NCBI RefSeq assembly: GCF_001887355.1
Contig: NZ_MPIN01000022.1
Coordinates: 1-64,000 of the forward strand
Direction: 5' to 3'
Source: Cystobacter ferrugineus
GTDB lineage: Bacteria; Myxococcota; Myxococcia; Myxococcales; Myxococcaceae
Length of the DNA stretch: 64,000 nt
Under the pieces are notes generated by a model. The model searched no databases, was not told the origin of the DNA, and was given only the letters and a program-made list of their open reading frames with translations. A program made the translations under genes and the position numbers. Shown one piece after another: positions 8,511-17,499 of this stretch (within the stretch, counting starts at the first letter, position 1; every line of letters begins with the position of its first letter).

Positions 8511-8529
8511 CGCAATTCGAAGTTGCGAT
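8511..8529. promoter_or_regulatory. Palindromic operator candidate, site 2
   Basis: CGCAATTCGAAGTTGCGAT matches site 1 at 17 of 19 bases, in the same orientation, 45 bp away. A possible minus-strand promoter (TTGCGG at 8510-8515 and TATTCA at 8487-8492, 17-bp spacer) lies between and over the sites, as expected for repression. Confidence 0.6.
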
Positions 8530-8611
8530 ATCTGGCGATATTCGGCTTATGAGAGAATTGGAAGAAGGGCGCATCCCACCCCGAGCGGGAGGGAGCGGTG
8601 GTCTCGGCCCC

Positions 8612-9080
8612 ATGCACACCAAGGCCGCACCCGCCATTGCCCTGCTCCAGGGCCGGCGCACCCTGCCCGTCCTCGAGGCCTCCTTCGAGTTGCACCAACT
8701 CAAGCACCTCTATCGCCAGGGCGGGCCGCGCGCGGGCATCTCCCGGACGCTCTGAGAGAGCGTGGCGGAGCACTCCTTCTTCGTCGCGCTGCTGTGTCTG
8801 TTCCCATGGCGGTGTGAGCCGCGAGGAGAAGCCGCGGCGCGAGCGGGAAGCCGTCTCGCGCGTCTTCTCCGAGCTCCCGCGCCGCGCCGAGTACCTCGCC
8901 TTCTGGGAGGAGTACGAGGCGGGCACCTCCTTCGAGGCCCGGATCGCCCGTCAGGTGGACCGTCTGGAGATGGGCCTCCAGGCGACCGTCCACGAGCATC
9001 AGGACGCGGGCGACCTGTCCCAGTTCTTCGCCTCGGTGCAGCCGCGCGCGCGACGTCGGTTCGACGTCGCCAGCGCTCTT
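8612..9080 (+). pseudogene. HD-domain phosphohydrolase remnant (YfbR-like)
   Basis: The first part (ATG 8612) reads LPVLEASFELHQLKHLYRQG then AGISRTL and TGA at 8753-8755. In the same frame the sequence continues ESVAEHSFFVALLCLF, which is the family's helix with the first metal-binding His, so the stop replaces a sense codon. After about 8805 the frame shifts and the C-terminal helix appears: REREAVSRVFSELPRRAEYL, LAFWEEYEAGTSFEARIARQ and VDRLEMGLQATVHEHQDAGD. The middle with the HD dyad is missing. Nonsense, frameshift and deletion together mean the gene is dead. Confidence 0.7.
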
Positions 9081-9141
9081 GCCCTTCCAGAACTCGCCCC
9101 TGCGCTGCGCTGCCGGGCTCCCCCCCAGCGCCGCGGGCGGG

Positions 9142-10224
9142 CTACTTCGCGATCTTCCGGATCTTGCCCTCGCCAGCCCAGTAGACCCCCGTGCTGTCCA
9201 CGGCGAGGTTATAAGACTCGCCGGTGGACGCCAGGACCTGGGCGCCGGTGCCGTCCTTGCACATCGCCCGGAGGGCTGTTCCATCGAGCCAGTAGATCCT
9301 CTCGCTATCGACGACGACCCTCGTCCCCGTGGCAGCGAGCTTGACGGCGGTGCCGCCGCTCTTGGGAATTCTGTAGACCCCGCTCGCGGCGTAGTAGACG
9401 TTGGCGTCGTCGAAGTCGAGATACCAGCTCGTACGAGTGAGCTTGATCGGCGCCGAGGCGCCAGACTTGGACGCCTTCATGGTGGAAAGCAGGGAGCCGA
9501 GCTCGCGATAGTACAGGCTATCGCCGTCCGCGAACAATGACGTCCGCAGCCCGCCCTGAACAGGATCATGAGGGACGACCAGGGAAGCGGTCCCGCCCGA
9601 GAGCGGCTGGGCGTAGATGTCGTATTTATTGTTGCCGATCCAGTAGATACGGGTCGAGTCCACCGCCACCCCCGACGGGTAGCCGCCGGTGACCGGCAGC
9701 GCGGTGATGGTGCCGTCAGGGTTCACCCTGTTCAAGTTGCTCCCGAGGCCGCGACCACTGCCGGAGAAGTAGGCGTATGGGCCGCTTCCCACGAGCTCGG
9801 TCACGTAGGTGAGCCTATTGATGAGGGTGGTCTTCGCGCCGCCGGCCTTGGGGACCCTGCCTACCTCGTCGTTGCTGACCTCGGAGCCATAGCCGCCGCC
9901 GTAGTACACGTACTGGTCCGTCAGCGCGATCTCGATTGCGCCGTTGGTGTTGATGGTCGCGAGATCGATGGGGGTGCAGCTCCCATTGCACAGCGGCGCG
10001 CACGCGAGGGTGGTGTCACCCCCTGAGCCTTCGCGGAGCTCGAGCGCGCTCTCTGCCTGGCCTTCCTCCAGACTCGCGCCCGCGACGCCCGCCTCGCCGG
10101 GCGAGCCGCCGCAGCCGGCCAGAGCGGCGGAGAGGAGGAGGGCCGAAGCGGCGTGAAACGAGGGCTTCGTGCGGGTGAGGGCTTCAGCTTGGGAGGGTTG
10201 ACGAGCTGCCGTATCTTTTCTCAT
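9142..10224 (-). CDS. Secreted lipoprotein with beta-propeller-like repeats
   Basis: The 360-residue product has an N-terminal export signal and lipobox (LLLSAALAGC, Cys ~38). Repeated blades of about 40-45 residues follow, with the pattern aromatic YY/IYW then SGGTxxxL (YYGGGYGSEVSN, RIYWIGNNKYDIYAQPLSGG, NVYYAASGVYRIPKSGG, RIYWLDGTALRAMCKDG, GVYWAGEGKIRKIAK). This resembles the DUF5050/NHL-like propellers that myxobacteria carry in large numbers. It probably sits on the cell envelope and binds a ligand or partner; no enzyme motif is seen. A ribosome site (AGGG) precedes the ATG. It lies downstream of the GH5 gene but behind a strong terminator, so it probably has its own promoter. Confidence 0.75.
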   Translation of the reverse strand: MRKDTAARQPSQAEALTRTKPSFHAASALLLSAALAGCGGSPGEAGVAGASLEEGQAESALELREGSGGDTTLACAPLCNGSCTPIDLATINTNGAIEIALTDQYVYYGGGYGSEVSNDEVGRVPKAGGAKTTLINRLTYVTELVGSGPYAYFSGSGRGLGSNLNRVNPDGTITALPVTGGYPSGVAVDSTRIYWIGNNKYDIYAQPLSGGTASLVVPHDPVQGGLRTSLFADGDSLYYRELGSLLSTMKASKSGASAPIKLTRTSWYLDFDDANVYYAASGVYRIPKSGGTAVKLAATGTRVVVDSERIYWLDGTALRAMCKDGTGAQVLASTGESYNLAVDSTGVYWAGEGKIRKIAK

Positions 10225-10290
10225 GTGGATACCCTGTCAGGATGGAACGCACAAACCATGCGTTCTTTCGTCGTGCGTTCGTTATCGGTG

Positions 10291-10328
10291 CGGGCGGGAG
10301 GCCCCGGGAACTTCAGGCCTCCCGCCCG
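10291..10328 (-). terminator. Strong hairpin terminator after the GH5 gene
   Basis: GGGCGGGAGGCC (10292-10303) and GGCCTCCCGCCC (10316-10327) are a perfect 12-bp inverted repeat with one further C-G pair outside and a 12-nt loop. It begins 8 nt after the stop of the GH5 gene. Confidence 0.75.
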
Positions 10329-10335
10329 TCGCGGA

Positions 10336-11457
10336 TTACTGCAACAGCTTCTGCTTGATGAATGCGCCGGAGGGCGTGAGGGCCGAGTCAGGCCAGTTGC
10401 CGGTGGTGCTCGCGCCGGGGACGAGCGCGGAGGCGGTCTCGGGCTTGTCGTGCAGCGACCAGTTGGCCCAGCTCAGCTTGCGGCTGTTCATGAAGTCGAT
10501 CCACCGCCCGGTCTCGTCGAGTTTGAGATTGCCATTGCCGGACGCGTCGCAGGTGCCGAACTCCGTCACGAACAGGGCGATGCCCTTGGACAGTGCCGCA
10601 TCCGCCCTGTCGCGCAGCCATTGCCCGTGCGTGCCCGCGTAGAAGTGCAGCGTATAGGCCACGTTGGGGTACTGGGTGATGGGGTTGCTGGCGGCCGCGT
10701 CCACTCCCTGCGACCAGGTCGGCGTGCCCACCACCACGAGGTTGGGAGCGCCGACGCCGCGGATGGCGCCAATGATTTCCACGGCGTAGGCGCGCACCTC
10801 GTTCCAGGACTCGTAGTCCGGCTCGTTGAAGATCTCGAAGATGACATTGGGGGTGTTCTTGTAGAGCTGCGCCATCTCGGTGAAGAACGCCTTGGCCTGC
10901 GCGGTGTGCTGCGTGGCGTTGTGATCATGCCAGTCGATGATCACGTAGATGCCCTTGGCGATGGCCGCGTCGACGACGGTCTTCACCCGGGCCTTCTCCG
11001 CCGCGGGGTTGGTGAGATAGCCGCCTTCCTCCACGCCCATGGCGGCGCGCACCACGGTGACCTTCCAGTTGTCCGCGAGCGAGTTGACGACGGAGGCGTT
11101 GTAGAACGCGCCGCCCCACTGGCTCCAGAAGAGGCTCATCCCCTTGAGCTGGACGGCCACGCCATTCTGGTTCTGGATTTGATTGCCCACCACCTGGAGC
11201 TTGCCATTCGTGGCCACGGGTGAGGCCACGGGCGCCGGAGTCGGGTTGGTGGGATTGGTTGGCGTGGCCGGGTCGGTCGGAGTGGCGGGAGAGGTGGGGG
11301 TGGTGGGGCCAGGCTCTACCACCACTGGAGGCTGTTCCCCGGGAGGGGGCGGCTCCTGGATCCCGCACCCGCCGAGGAGCGACAGGTGGAGGACCGCCAT
11401 ACACAGACCCCGCCAGCCGCTCAGACTCCTATCGCCTGAAACCGGATTCCTCTTCAT
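10336..11457 (-). CDS. Secreted GH5-family endoglucanase-like glycoside hydrolase
   Basis: The 373-residue product starts at an ATG with GAGAGG 5 nt upstream. A lipoprotein-type signal (MAVLHLSLLGGCG) is followed by a Pro/Thr-rich linker with TPTSPATPTDPATPTNPTN repeats, then a GH5 (cellulase A-like) TIM barrel. Visible landmarks are VQLKGMSLFWSQWGG, VRAAMGVEEGGYL, YVIIDWHDHNA, the acid/base Glu in VIFEIFNEPDYESW, and the nucleophile Glu in ALFVTEFGTCDASG. It likely cleaves beta-1,4-glucans or related plant or microbial polysaccharides outside the cell, tethered to the outer membrane by its lipid. Confidence 0.88.
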   Translation of the reverse strand: MKRNPVSGDRSLSGWRGLCMAVLHLSLLGGCGIQEPPPPGEQPPVVVEPGPTTPTSPATPTDPATPTNPTNPTPAPVASPVATNGKLQVVGNQIQNQNGVAVQLKGMSLFWSQWGGAFYNASVVNSLADNWKVTVVRAAMGVEEGGYLTNPAAEKARVKTVVDAAIAKGIYVIIDWHDHNATQHTAQAKAFFTEMAQLYKNTPNVIFEIFNEPDYESWNEVRAYAVEIIGAIRGVGAPNLVVVGTPTWSQGVDAAASNPITQYPNVAYTLHFYAGTHGQWLRDRADAALSKGIALFVTEFGTCDASGNGNLKLDETGRWIDFMNSRKLSWANWSLHDKPETASALVPGASTTGNWPDSALTPSGAFIKQKLLQ

Positions 11458-11487
11458 GCGCGCCTCTCGAGATGTATGCAATGTCGT

Positions 11488-11516
11488 CGCGGGTGTCTTT
11501 CAGACAGACACCCGCG
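11488..11516. promoter_or_regulatory. 11-bp inverted repeat upstream of the GH5 gene
   Basis: CGCGGGTGTCT (11488-11498) and AGACACCCGCG (11506-11516) form a perfect 11-bp stem with a 7-nt loop, 31 bp before the GH5 start. No T-run follows on either strand. It could be an operator, a leader hairpin, or a factor-dependent end for the upstream gene. Confidence 0.5.
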
Positions 11517-11606
11517 CGGCTTGGCTCATCGTCAAGCGCGCGCAGGATATCTCATTGTTTCTCCGTGGGGTGGGTTTTTCTGGATTTGTTCGTTTTCACG
11601 AATTCA

Positions 11607-11622
11607 TTGGAAGTGATTCCAA
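11607..11622. promoter_or_regulatory. Small dyad TTGGAA-N4-TTCCAA
   Basis: A perfect 6-4-6 dyad lies in the AT-richer spacer between the end of the large TPR gene and the GH5 gene. Function is unknown. Confidence 0.3.
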
Positions 11623-11654
11623 CGGAGGGCGAATATGCCGCAGGTGCCGTCCGG

Positions 11655-14600
11655 CTATTGTTTCACGAGCACCAGGTCGCGCGACTGGATGAGGTCCACT
11701 TCCCCCGCGAAGTGCGCGAAGTCCTCGTACTGTTTCACCGCGATGCGGCCTCGTTCCAGGCGCAGTGTCTCGTCGATGGTGAGCGTGTTGCCCTCCTGCT
11801 TCTCCGTGCGCAGCAGCCGGCCGAAGGGGCTCTCCGTCTTCAATTGCGCCTGGGGATCCGCCAGCCGGTAGCCCGAGGGCATCTTCAGGCTCACCCGCGT
11901 GGTGCTCGCCTCGGTGTCGTCGATGAGCAGGGGCACGGTGCGCGTGCTGAGCTGCACATACTGCCGTCCCAGCGTCGCGGGCATGGTGATGGGCGGCAGC
12001 ACCAGCGTCCCACCGCTCGCGCGCGCGAAGCCCGCGGCCTTGAAGCCGTAGCGCACCGTGAACGGGGCGCCCACCTGCTCCTCGCGATCGAACTTCAGCT
12101 CGGTCAGCTCCGCCCCGTTGAAGTAGCGGCCCACCGCGCCCTGGAGCGCCTGCCGCCGGCGGTCGCCGGAGATGGCCTCGAAGGCCTCCGCGAGCTGGGC
12201 CGCTTCGTAGCCCGTATAGACTTCCTCGCCACGGCCCACGAGCTGGCCGTTTCCATCCAGTTCCAGATCCAGCTTCACCTGCTTGCCCGGCTGCGGCTCG
12301 AGCGGCGGCGTCTTCACCTTCTCCAGGGCCCGGCCCGGCTCGGGCAGCAGGTACGCGTCGCGCTCGCCCAGCGCCGTCTCGGGCAGCTCGCCGAAGGGCG
12401 CGTAGCGCGTGGTGGTGTCCAGCCACACCGGCCCCGTGCCCGGCACCTCCGCGCGCAGCGCGATGTAGGGCAGCAGCGATTCCTCGGGGAAGAGGTACTC
12501 CGCCGGGTCCACCGAGAAGGTGCGCACCGCCGCCAGGCGCGTGGGAATCCCCAGCGCCTCCAGCCCCGTCTTGAGCGCCCACATGCGGCTGCCCCGGTCC
12601 TGCGCCACCGTGGACGCCGCCGACTGCGTCAGCCCCGCGTCCCGGCCACTGAAGCGCTTCATCACCGCCGCGTACAGCGCCTGGGCCGCCGCGAGCCCAC
12701 GCTTGTCCCCGGCCGCCTCGCGCGCGAACGCCTCCAGCTCCCAGTTGAGCGCGCCCCGCTCCAGGAAGCTGTCCGCGTACACCGCCACCAGCTTGTCATT
12801 GCCCGTGGTGCCCGCGCCCACCACCACGAAGGGCAGGTATTCCTTGCTCGAGGGGGCATCCGGCTCGGGGATGAGGGGCGGCACCCCGCGCACCTCGTGG
12901 GTGAAGATCTCCTCGTCGCCCTTCACCGTGGGCGGCGGCACCCGGATGTTGTGCGCGTCCGCCTTCATGCCCGTGCCCTTGGGCGCCACCACCGTGTACG
13001 TGGCGCGGTGGTCCGGCATGCTCGCCACGCTGAAGTAGAAGTCCGACGCCTTGAAGCCCGGCTGCGCCGGCCCGCGCGAGGGCTCCGCCACCAGGTACTC
13101 GACCTCCACGTAGTCGCCCACCTGCACGCCCGGCAGGCTGACCGTGTCCTTGCCCTCGATGCTCTCCGGCTCCAGCACGGTGCCATCGGCCTTGAGGGTG
13201 CGCACCGCGAGCGTCTGCGCGCCCACGGGCAGGTTCACTTCCGCGATCTCCTGCACGCCGCCCTGCTCCAGCGCCTTCTGGATGGTGTGGATGCGGGTGA
13301 CCTGGGAGCCATCGGGGAAGATCTGGGTGGCCGCCGCGTCCAGCACGTAGGCGGCGGAGCTGTCCTCGGGGCCATGGTTCTGCTCGTAGTCGCGGATGGC
13401 CTCGCGCCCGTTGATGGCGTGCGCCTGCAACACCTCCTGTCCCGTCTTCGCGCGCGTGACGGCGCGGCGCAGCGACAGGTTGTCCCCATCCAGCAGGAGC
13501 GACTGCTCGCGCAGGGCGAGCGCCCCGGCGGCGTCTCCGGCCAGCTCGCGCACGTCCGCCCACTTCTCGAGCACCCGGGGATTGCGCGGCCACAGCAGGC
13601 TCAGCTCCTTGAGCGTGGCGGTGGCGTCGTCGAACCGGCGCAGGGCCACCTGCGCGGCCGCCAGCGACATGGCGGTGGTTCCATCCCCGGGATTGCGCGT
13701 GAGCTGCTCCTGGTAGAGGGTGACGGTGCGCTCCAGGTCGCCCCGCATCCGCGCGTGCTCGGCCGCCCGCGCGAGCGAGCCCGGGCAGCCCTCCAGCGAG
13801 GAGATCAGCTCGTCCATGCGCGCCACCGCGTCGCGGCGCCTGGCCAGGTTGTAGCGCAGCCCCTGGGCCTCGCACAGGCCCGGCTGCACCTGGAGCGCCG
13901 CCGCCAGGTTCTCCTCCGCCGTGCTGTCCAGCTCCAGCGCCACCGCCGCGCGCGCCTCCATCATCAGCACGGGCCAGCCCGTGGGGTTGGCCGCCTTGCG
14001 CGCGGCCTTGAGCGTCTCCAGCGCCGTGGTGGGCTGGTTGTCGCCCAGGGACAGCTCGGCGCGCACCATCAGCGCCACCACGTCGCTCGTGTCCTTGGCC
14101 AGCACCGCCTCCAGGTCCCTCGTCGCGCGGCCGCGCGCCACCTTGCTGGGAATGGTCCGGTCCTGCACGGCCAGCTCCGCGCGCAGCGACAGCACGGCCG
14201 GGGTCTGCGAGAGCTTCGCCATGCGCGTCATCAGCCGCCAGGAGCCGTCCGGATCCCTCGACATGCCGTCACGCACCGCGATGAAGTCCGCGAGCAGGGT
14301 GCCCGCCTCGGCCGTGAGCGCGGCGGACAGGTCCTCGGCGCGCGGGTAGACGAGCTCCGCGCGTGCCTCCTTGGGGCCACTGCCCCACGGGGCGGGCGCG
14401 GGTCCGGTGGCGGCGCTGTAGCGCAGGGCGGCGGGGCGCCCGTCGGCGCGTGACAGCGTGAGGGACACGGAGGCCTGGCGCTGGTCGCGCAGCAGCTTGA
14501 TGAGGACGCGGTGCCTTCCCGCGCCGAGCTGCACGGGGCGCGCGGCCACGGTGGACGCGGCGCGCGCGAAGGCCCGGCGCTCGAGCACGGGCTGGCCATC

Positions 14601-15431
14601 CACCATCAGCTTGTACGAGGAGGCGGACGCGGCGCGCGCCATGTAGACGCCCGCCTCGGGCACCTCCACGTCCGCCGCCATCAGGTAGACATCTCCCGAG
14701 CCCGTCTCACCCGCCACGTCCAGGCGGCTGTCGGGCGCGCGGAGGATGCGCGGCGCGAGCGGGCCGAAGGGGCCGGTGAAGGGGCCCGCGAGCGAGCCAT
14801 CCTTCTCCGGCGCGAGCGGCTCGTCGAAGGTGAGCAGGTGCCAGGCGGAGAAGGGCCCGAGCAGCGTGGCCGTGTCCGCGGCGCCGAGATCCTGGAGCAC
14901 CTGGGTCTGGGCGGCCCGGTCCGGCCGCAGGGACGTCACCGCGAGCTGGGCCGCGCGCAGCAGTTGGGCGGCTTCCCCCGCGGCGCCGGCGTCGAGCGCG
15001 GCGAGCAGGCCGGTGAGGATGACCTCATCCAGCGCGGGCGACACGCCCACCGACTCCAGCACGTAGCGCGCCGAGGGCACCGCCAGCGGATGACGGGGCG
15101 CCCGGGTGACCACCGCCAGCGCGGCGTCGAGCGCCCGGCGGGGCTGGGCGGCGCGGCGCGCGAGCAGGTGCTGGCCGTAGAGGGCGTAGGGCTCGGCCGG
15201 ATCCTTGGTGATGGCCTCGTCGAAGCGGCCCTGGGCGGTCGCGACGTCCCCCTGCACCAGCCAGGAGTGGAAGCCCGCGAAGGCGAGGGTGCGCGCCGCG
15301 GAGGCCCCATTGCGCGCCGCCGTGGCGGCCCGTTCGAGCACCTCGGAGGAGGCGGGGGAGTGAGCGGCACAACCGGCCACGAGGCCGGTGACGAGCAGGA
15401 GCGCGAGGTGGGTGCGGATGGGCGTGCGCAT
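11655..15431 (-). CDS. Large lipoprotein with TPR repeats, DUF3857 and degenerate transglutaminase domain
   Basis: The 1258-residue product has a lipobox signal (LALLLVTGLVAGC, Cys ~21). The N-terminal ~200 residues and residues ~350-620 are helical TPR-type repeats (AQGRFDEAITKDPAEPYALY, RNPGDGTTAMSLAAAQVALR). From about 640 comes a DUF3857 domain (HTIQKALEQGGVQEIAEVNL, GDYVEVEYLVAEPSRG), then a transglutaminase-like segment (VAQDRGSRMWALKTGLEALG, LPYIALRAEVPGTGPVWLDT) and a C-terminal beta-rich part. The usual GDCxDK catalytic Cys of transglutaminase-like proteins is not visible, so I expect a binding rather than enzymatic role in the envelope. The gene follows the Ser/Thr kinase by 71 bp in the same direction and is probably co-transcribed. 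Confidence 0.78.
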   Translation of the reverse strand: MRTPIRTHLALLLVTGLVAGCAAHSPASSEVLERAATAARNGASAARTLAFAGFHSWLVQGDVATAQGRFDEAITKDPAEPYALYGQHLLARRAAQPRRALDAALAVVTRAPRHPLAVPSARYVLESVGVSPALDEVILTGLLAALDAGAAGEAAQLLRAAQLAVTSLRPDRAAQTQVLQDLGAADTATLLGPFSAWHLLTFDEPLAPEKDGSLAGPFTGPFGPLAPRILRAPDSRLDVAGETGSGDVYLMAADVEVPEAGVYMARAASASSYKLMVDGQPVLERRAFARAASTVAARPVQLGAGRHRVLIKLLRDQRQASVSLTLSRADGRPAALRYSAATGPAPAPWGSGPKEARAELVYPRAEDLSAALTAEAGTLLADFIAVRDGMSRDPDGSWRLMTRMAKLSQTPAVLSLRAELAVQDRTIPSKVARGRATRDLEAVLAKDTSDVVALMVRAELSLGDNQPTTALETLKAARKAANPTGWPVLMMEARAAVALELDSTAEENLAAALQVQPGLCEAQGLRYNLARRRDAVARMDELISSLEGCPGSLARAAEHARMRGDLERTVTLYQEQLTRNPGDGTTAMSLAAAQVALRRFDDATATLKELSLLWPRNPRVLEKWADVRELAGDAAGALALREQSLLLDGDNLSLRRAVTRAKTGQEVLQAHAINGREAIRDYEQNHGPEDSSAAYVLDAAATQIFPDGSQVTRIHTIQKALEQGGVQEIAEVNLPVGAQTLAVRTLKADGTVLEPESIEGKDTVSLPGVQVGDYVEVEYLVAEPSRGPAQPGFKASDFYFSVASMPDHRATYTVVAPKGTGMKADAHNIRVPPPTVKGDEEIFTHEVRGVPPLIPEPDAPSSKEYLPFVVVGAGTTGNDKLVAVYADSFLERGALNWELEAFAREAAGDKRGLAAAQALYAAVMKRFSGRDAGLTQSAASTVAQDRGSRMWALKTGLEALGIPTRLAAVRTFSVDPAEYLFPEESLLPYIALRAEVPGTGPVWLDTTTRYAPFGELPETALGERDAYLLPEPGRALEKVKTPPLEPQPGKQVKLDLELDGNGQLVGRGEEVYTGYEAAQLAEAFEAISGDRRRQALQGAVGRYFNGAELTELKFDREEQVGAPFTVRYGFKAAGFARASGGTLVLPPITMPATLGRQYVQLSTRTVPLLIDDTEASTTRVSLKMPSGYRLADPQAQLKTESPFGRLLRTEKQEGNTLTIDETLRLERGRIAVKQYEDFAHFAGEVDLIQSRDLVLVKQ

Positions 15432-15502
15432 AGGGGACCCAGGGATAGTTCAAAGCCCGGGTCCGGGCCACATCCGCATGCAGCGGATGGCCGCGCACCT
15501 GC

Positions 15503-17302
15503 CTATTTCGAGCGCTTGCCCCGCGAGGGAGTGGACTTGGAGGTGGTGCGCTTGGCCGGGGCGGGGGCGGACCGGGTGGGCTGCGGCGGGGTGAGCTGGG
15601 CGGTGGTGGACTGCTTGGGCGCGGGCCACACCTGATAGGTGAAGTTCTCCGCCTGACACCTGCCCTCGATGCAGCCGAGCGCGGGCACGGGCTCGTCCCC
15701 GAAGCGCCTGCCCTGCCATTCCGCCCCCAGGTGCAGGGGCTCGGCGATGGGGCGCTGATCCTCCTTGGTTCCCACCGAGGCGACGAGCACGCCCTCTTCG
15801 TCCACCTCCAGGGAAAGCTGCACGGGCCCGTCGGGCGAGTCCTCGCCGAGCATGATTCCGCGCTTCTCTCCGAGGCTCCACTCCAGCCGCAGCGGAGCCC
15901 CCGCGCCGCTGTACACCAGGGCCACGTAGCGGCCCGTGCTGCCGAGCAGCAGCAGGGCGACTTCTGGATCCGGTGTCTCGCCCTGCTTGAAGGCGCGCAG
16001 GCGGTTGGCGAAGGTGGGATCGGAGTCGCGGGCATCCACGCGCGCGGAGAAGCGGGCGCGGCTGCCCCGCATGCTGCGCACGTCCACGCGCATGAGTCCC
16101 ACGCGGGACTGGCCCGCCACCGAGGGGAAGACGATGGTGCGATCCTGCAGCTCCAGGGGACGGCCCGACACGAGCACCGAGGGCTTGTCGGGGCCTTCCC
16201 CGAGCGTCACCCGGCGCGTCTCGCCCTCCACCGTCATCAACCGTCCGGCGAGGGACGACGCGGCGGGAAGTCCGAGGTCCGCGGTGAGCGCGGCGCCCGG
16301 GGTCCGCTCCACGCGCTTCTCCCCGCTGCGCATCCACGCCACGCCGAGGATGCCCACGGATGCGATCACCATCACCGTGGCGACCGCCTGCAGGCAGGTG
16401 CGCACCACGCGCGCCGCCACCCGCTTCGCGCGCTGCATCCGGCTGAGCTTCGCCGGCGCGATGGTGGTGTAGTGGGGGATGAGCGGTTCCAGGTCCCGGA
16501 TGAGCGCGGTGACGCTCGGGTAGCGCTCCTCGGGCTGCTGCTTGAGGCACCGGTCGATGATGCCGTCCAGCTTGGGATCCACCCCCGGCTTACGCCGCGA
16601 GGGCGGATCATAGTGGCCCGCGGGCAGCTCTCCCACGAGCAGCTCGTAGAAGATGAGGCCGAGCGCGAAGATGTCCGCGCGGCCATCCGCGTTCTTCGCG
16701 TCCACGCGCTGCTCGGGCGCCATATAGGACAGCGTCCCCATGGCCACGTGCGTGCTGGTGAGGGCGAAGCGCGTGCTGCTGTCCTCGAGGAACGAGGCGA
16801 GCCCGAAGTCCGTCACCTTGGGCAGATCGCCCGCCTGCATGTCGAAGAGGATGTTCTCCGGCTTGAGGTCGCGGTGGATGACGCCCCGGTTGTGCGCGTA
16901 CTCGATGGCCCGGCAGATCTGCATCATGATCCGCAGGTGCTCGAGGGGATCCTCCGGCGGCTGGCGCATGCGCTCGCGCAGCGAGGGCCCGTCCACGAAC
17001 TCCATCACCAGGTAGTACGTCGTCGGCGTGCTGCCCTTGTCGACGATGGACACGATGTGGGGGTGGTGCAGGGTGGCGAGCGCCGCGGCCTCCTTCTGGA
17101 AGCGCGCGACGAAGCTCTCGTCCTGGGCGAGCTGCTGGCTGAGCAGCTTGACCGCCACGGTGCGGCCCAGCGAGAGCTGGGTCGCCTTGTGCACCTCGCC
17201 CATGCCTCCGGCGCCAACGAGTTTCTCCAGCCGATAGCCTGGAATGAGATCCGGATCGAACGTCCGGCTGATGGAAGTGGCGGTAGCGTCGAGCGAGGAC
17301 AT
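15503..17302 (-). CDS. Membrane-bound eukaryote-like Ser/Thr protein kinase
   Basis: The 599-residue product has a kinase domain at ~22-285: glycine loop YRLEKLVGAGGMGEVHKA, VAIK-type Lys in TVAVKLLSQQ, catalytic loop VIHRDLKPENILF, KVTDFGLAS, and APEQ in GTLSYMAPEQR. All key residues are present, so it should be active. A single membrane helix follows (VATVMVIASVGILGVAWM, ~315), then an external C-terminal region of about 230 residues with a beta-sandwich feel (VSGRPLELQDRTIVF, LRAFKQGETPDPEVALLLLG) and a Cys pair near CIEGRCQAENF, ending in a basic Pro/Lys tail. It probably senses an envelope cue and pairs with the TPR lipoprotein downstream. Confidence 0.93.
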   Translation of the reverse strand: MSSLDATATSISRTFDPDLIPGYRLEKLVGAGGMGEVHKATQLSLGRTVAVKLLSQQLAQDESFVARFQKEAAALATLHHPHIVSIVDKGSTPTTYYLVMEFVDGPSLRERMRQPPEDPLEHLRIMMQICRAIEYAHNRGVIHRDLKPENILFDMQAGDLPKVTDFGLASFLEDSSTRFALTSTHVAMGTLSYMAPEQRVDAKNADGRADIFALGLIFYELLVGELPAGHYDPPSRRKPGVDPKLDGIIDRCLKQQPEERYPSVTALIRDLEPLIPHYTTIAPAKLSRMQRAKRVAARVVRTCLQAVATVMVIASVGILGVAWMRSGEKRVERTPGAALTADLGLPAASSLAGRLMTVEGETRRVTLGEGPDKPSVLVSGRPLELQDRTIVFPSVAGQSRVGLMRVDVRSMRGSRARFSARVDARDSDPTFANRLRAFKQGETPDPEVALLLLGSTGRYVALVYSGAGAPLRLEWSLGEKRGIMLGEDSPDGPVQLSLEVDEEGVLVASVGTKEDQRPIAEPLHLGAEWQGRRFGDEPVPALGCIEGRCQAENFTYQVWPAPKQSTTAQLTPPQPTRSAPAPAKRTTSKSTPSRGKRSK

Positions 17303-17499
17303 GGCAGGCGGGCGCGTAGGCTATCAGAACCGATCGCGCGCGGACGCCAGAAGCCATGCCCGCCACGCGGGCGAGGGAGCAGGCAGAGGTGGTCGCGTGT
17401 GCGTCGCCTTTTTCCTACACGCATGGTTTTCGGGGAATGACTCGTGCGCCAGGCCGATCGTGCGGTGGGTGTTAGGCTGAACTCCGAGGAATTCGCGCC

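Noticed and set aside
11220-14453. Very long plus-strand open frame opposite the TPR/DUF3857 gene
   Set aside because: It is Arg/His/Leu-rich with no domain and mirrors a well-supported minus-strand gene; a common shadow in high-GC DNA.
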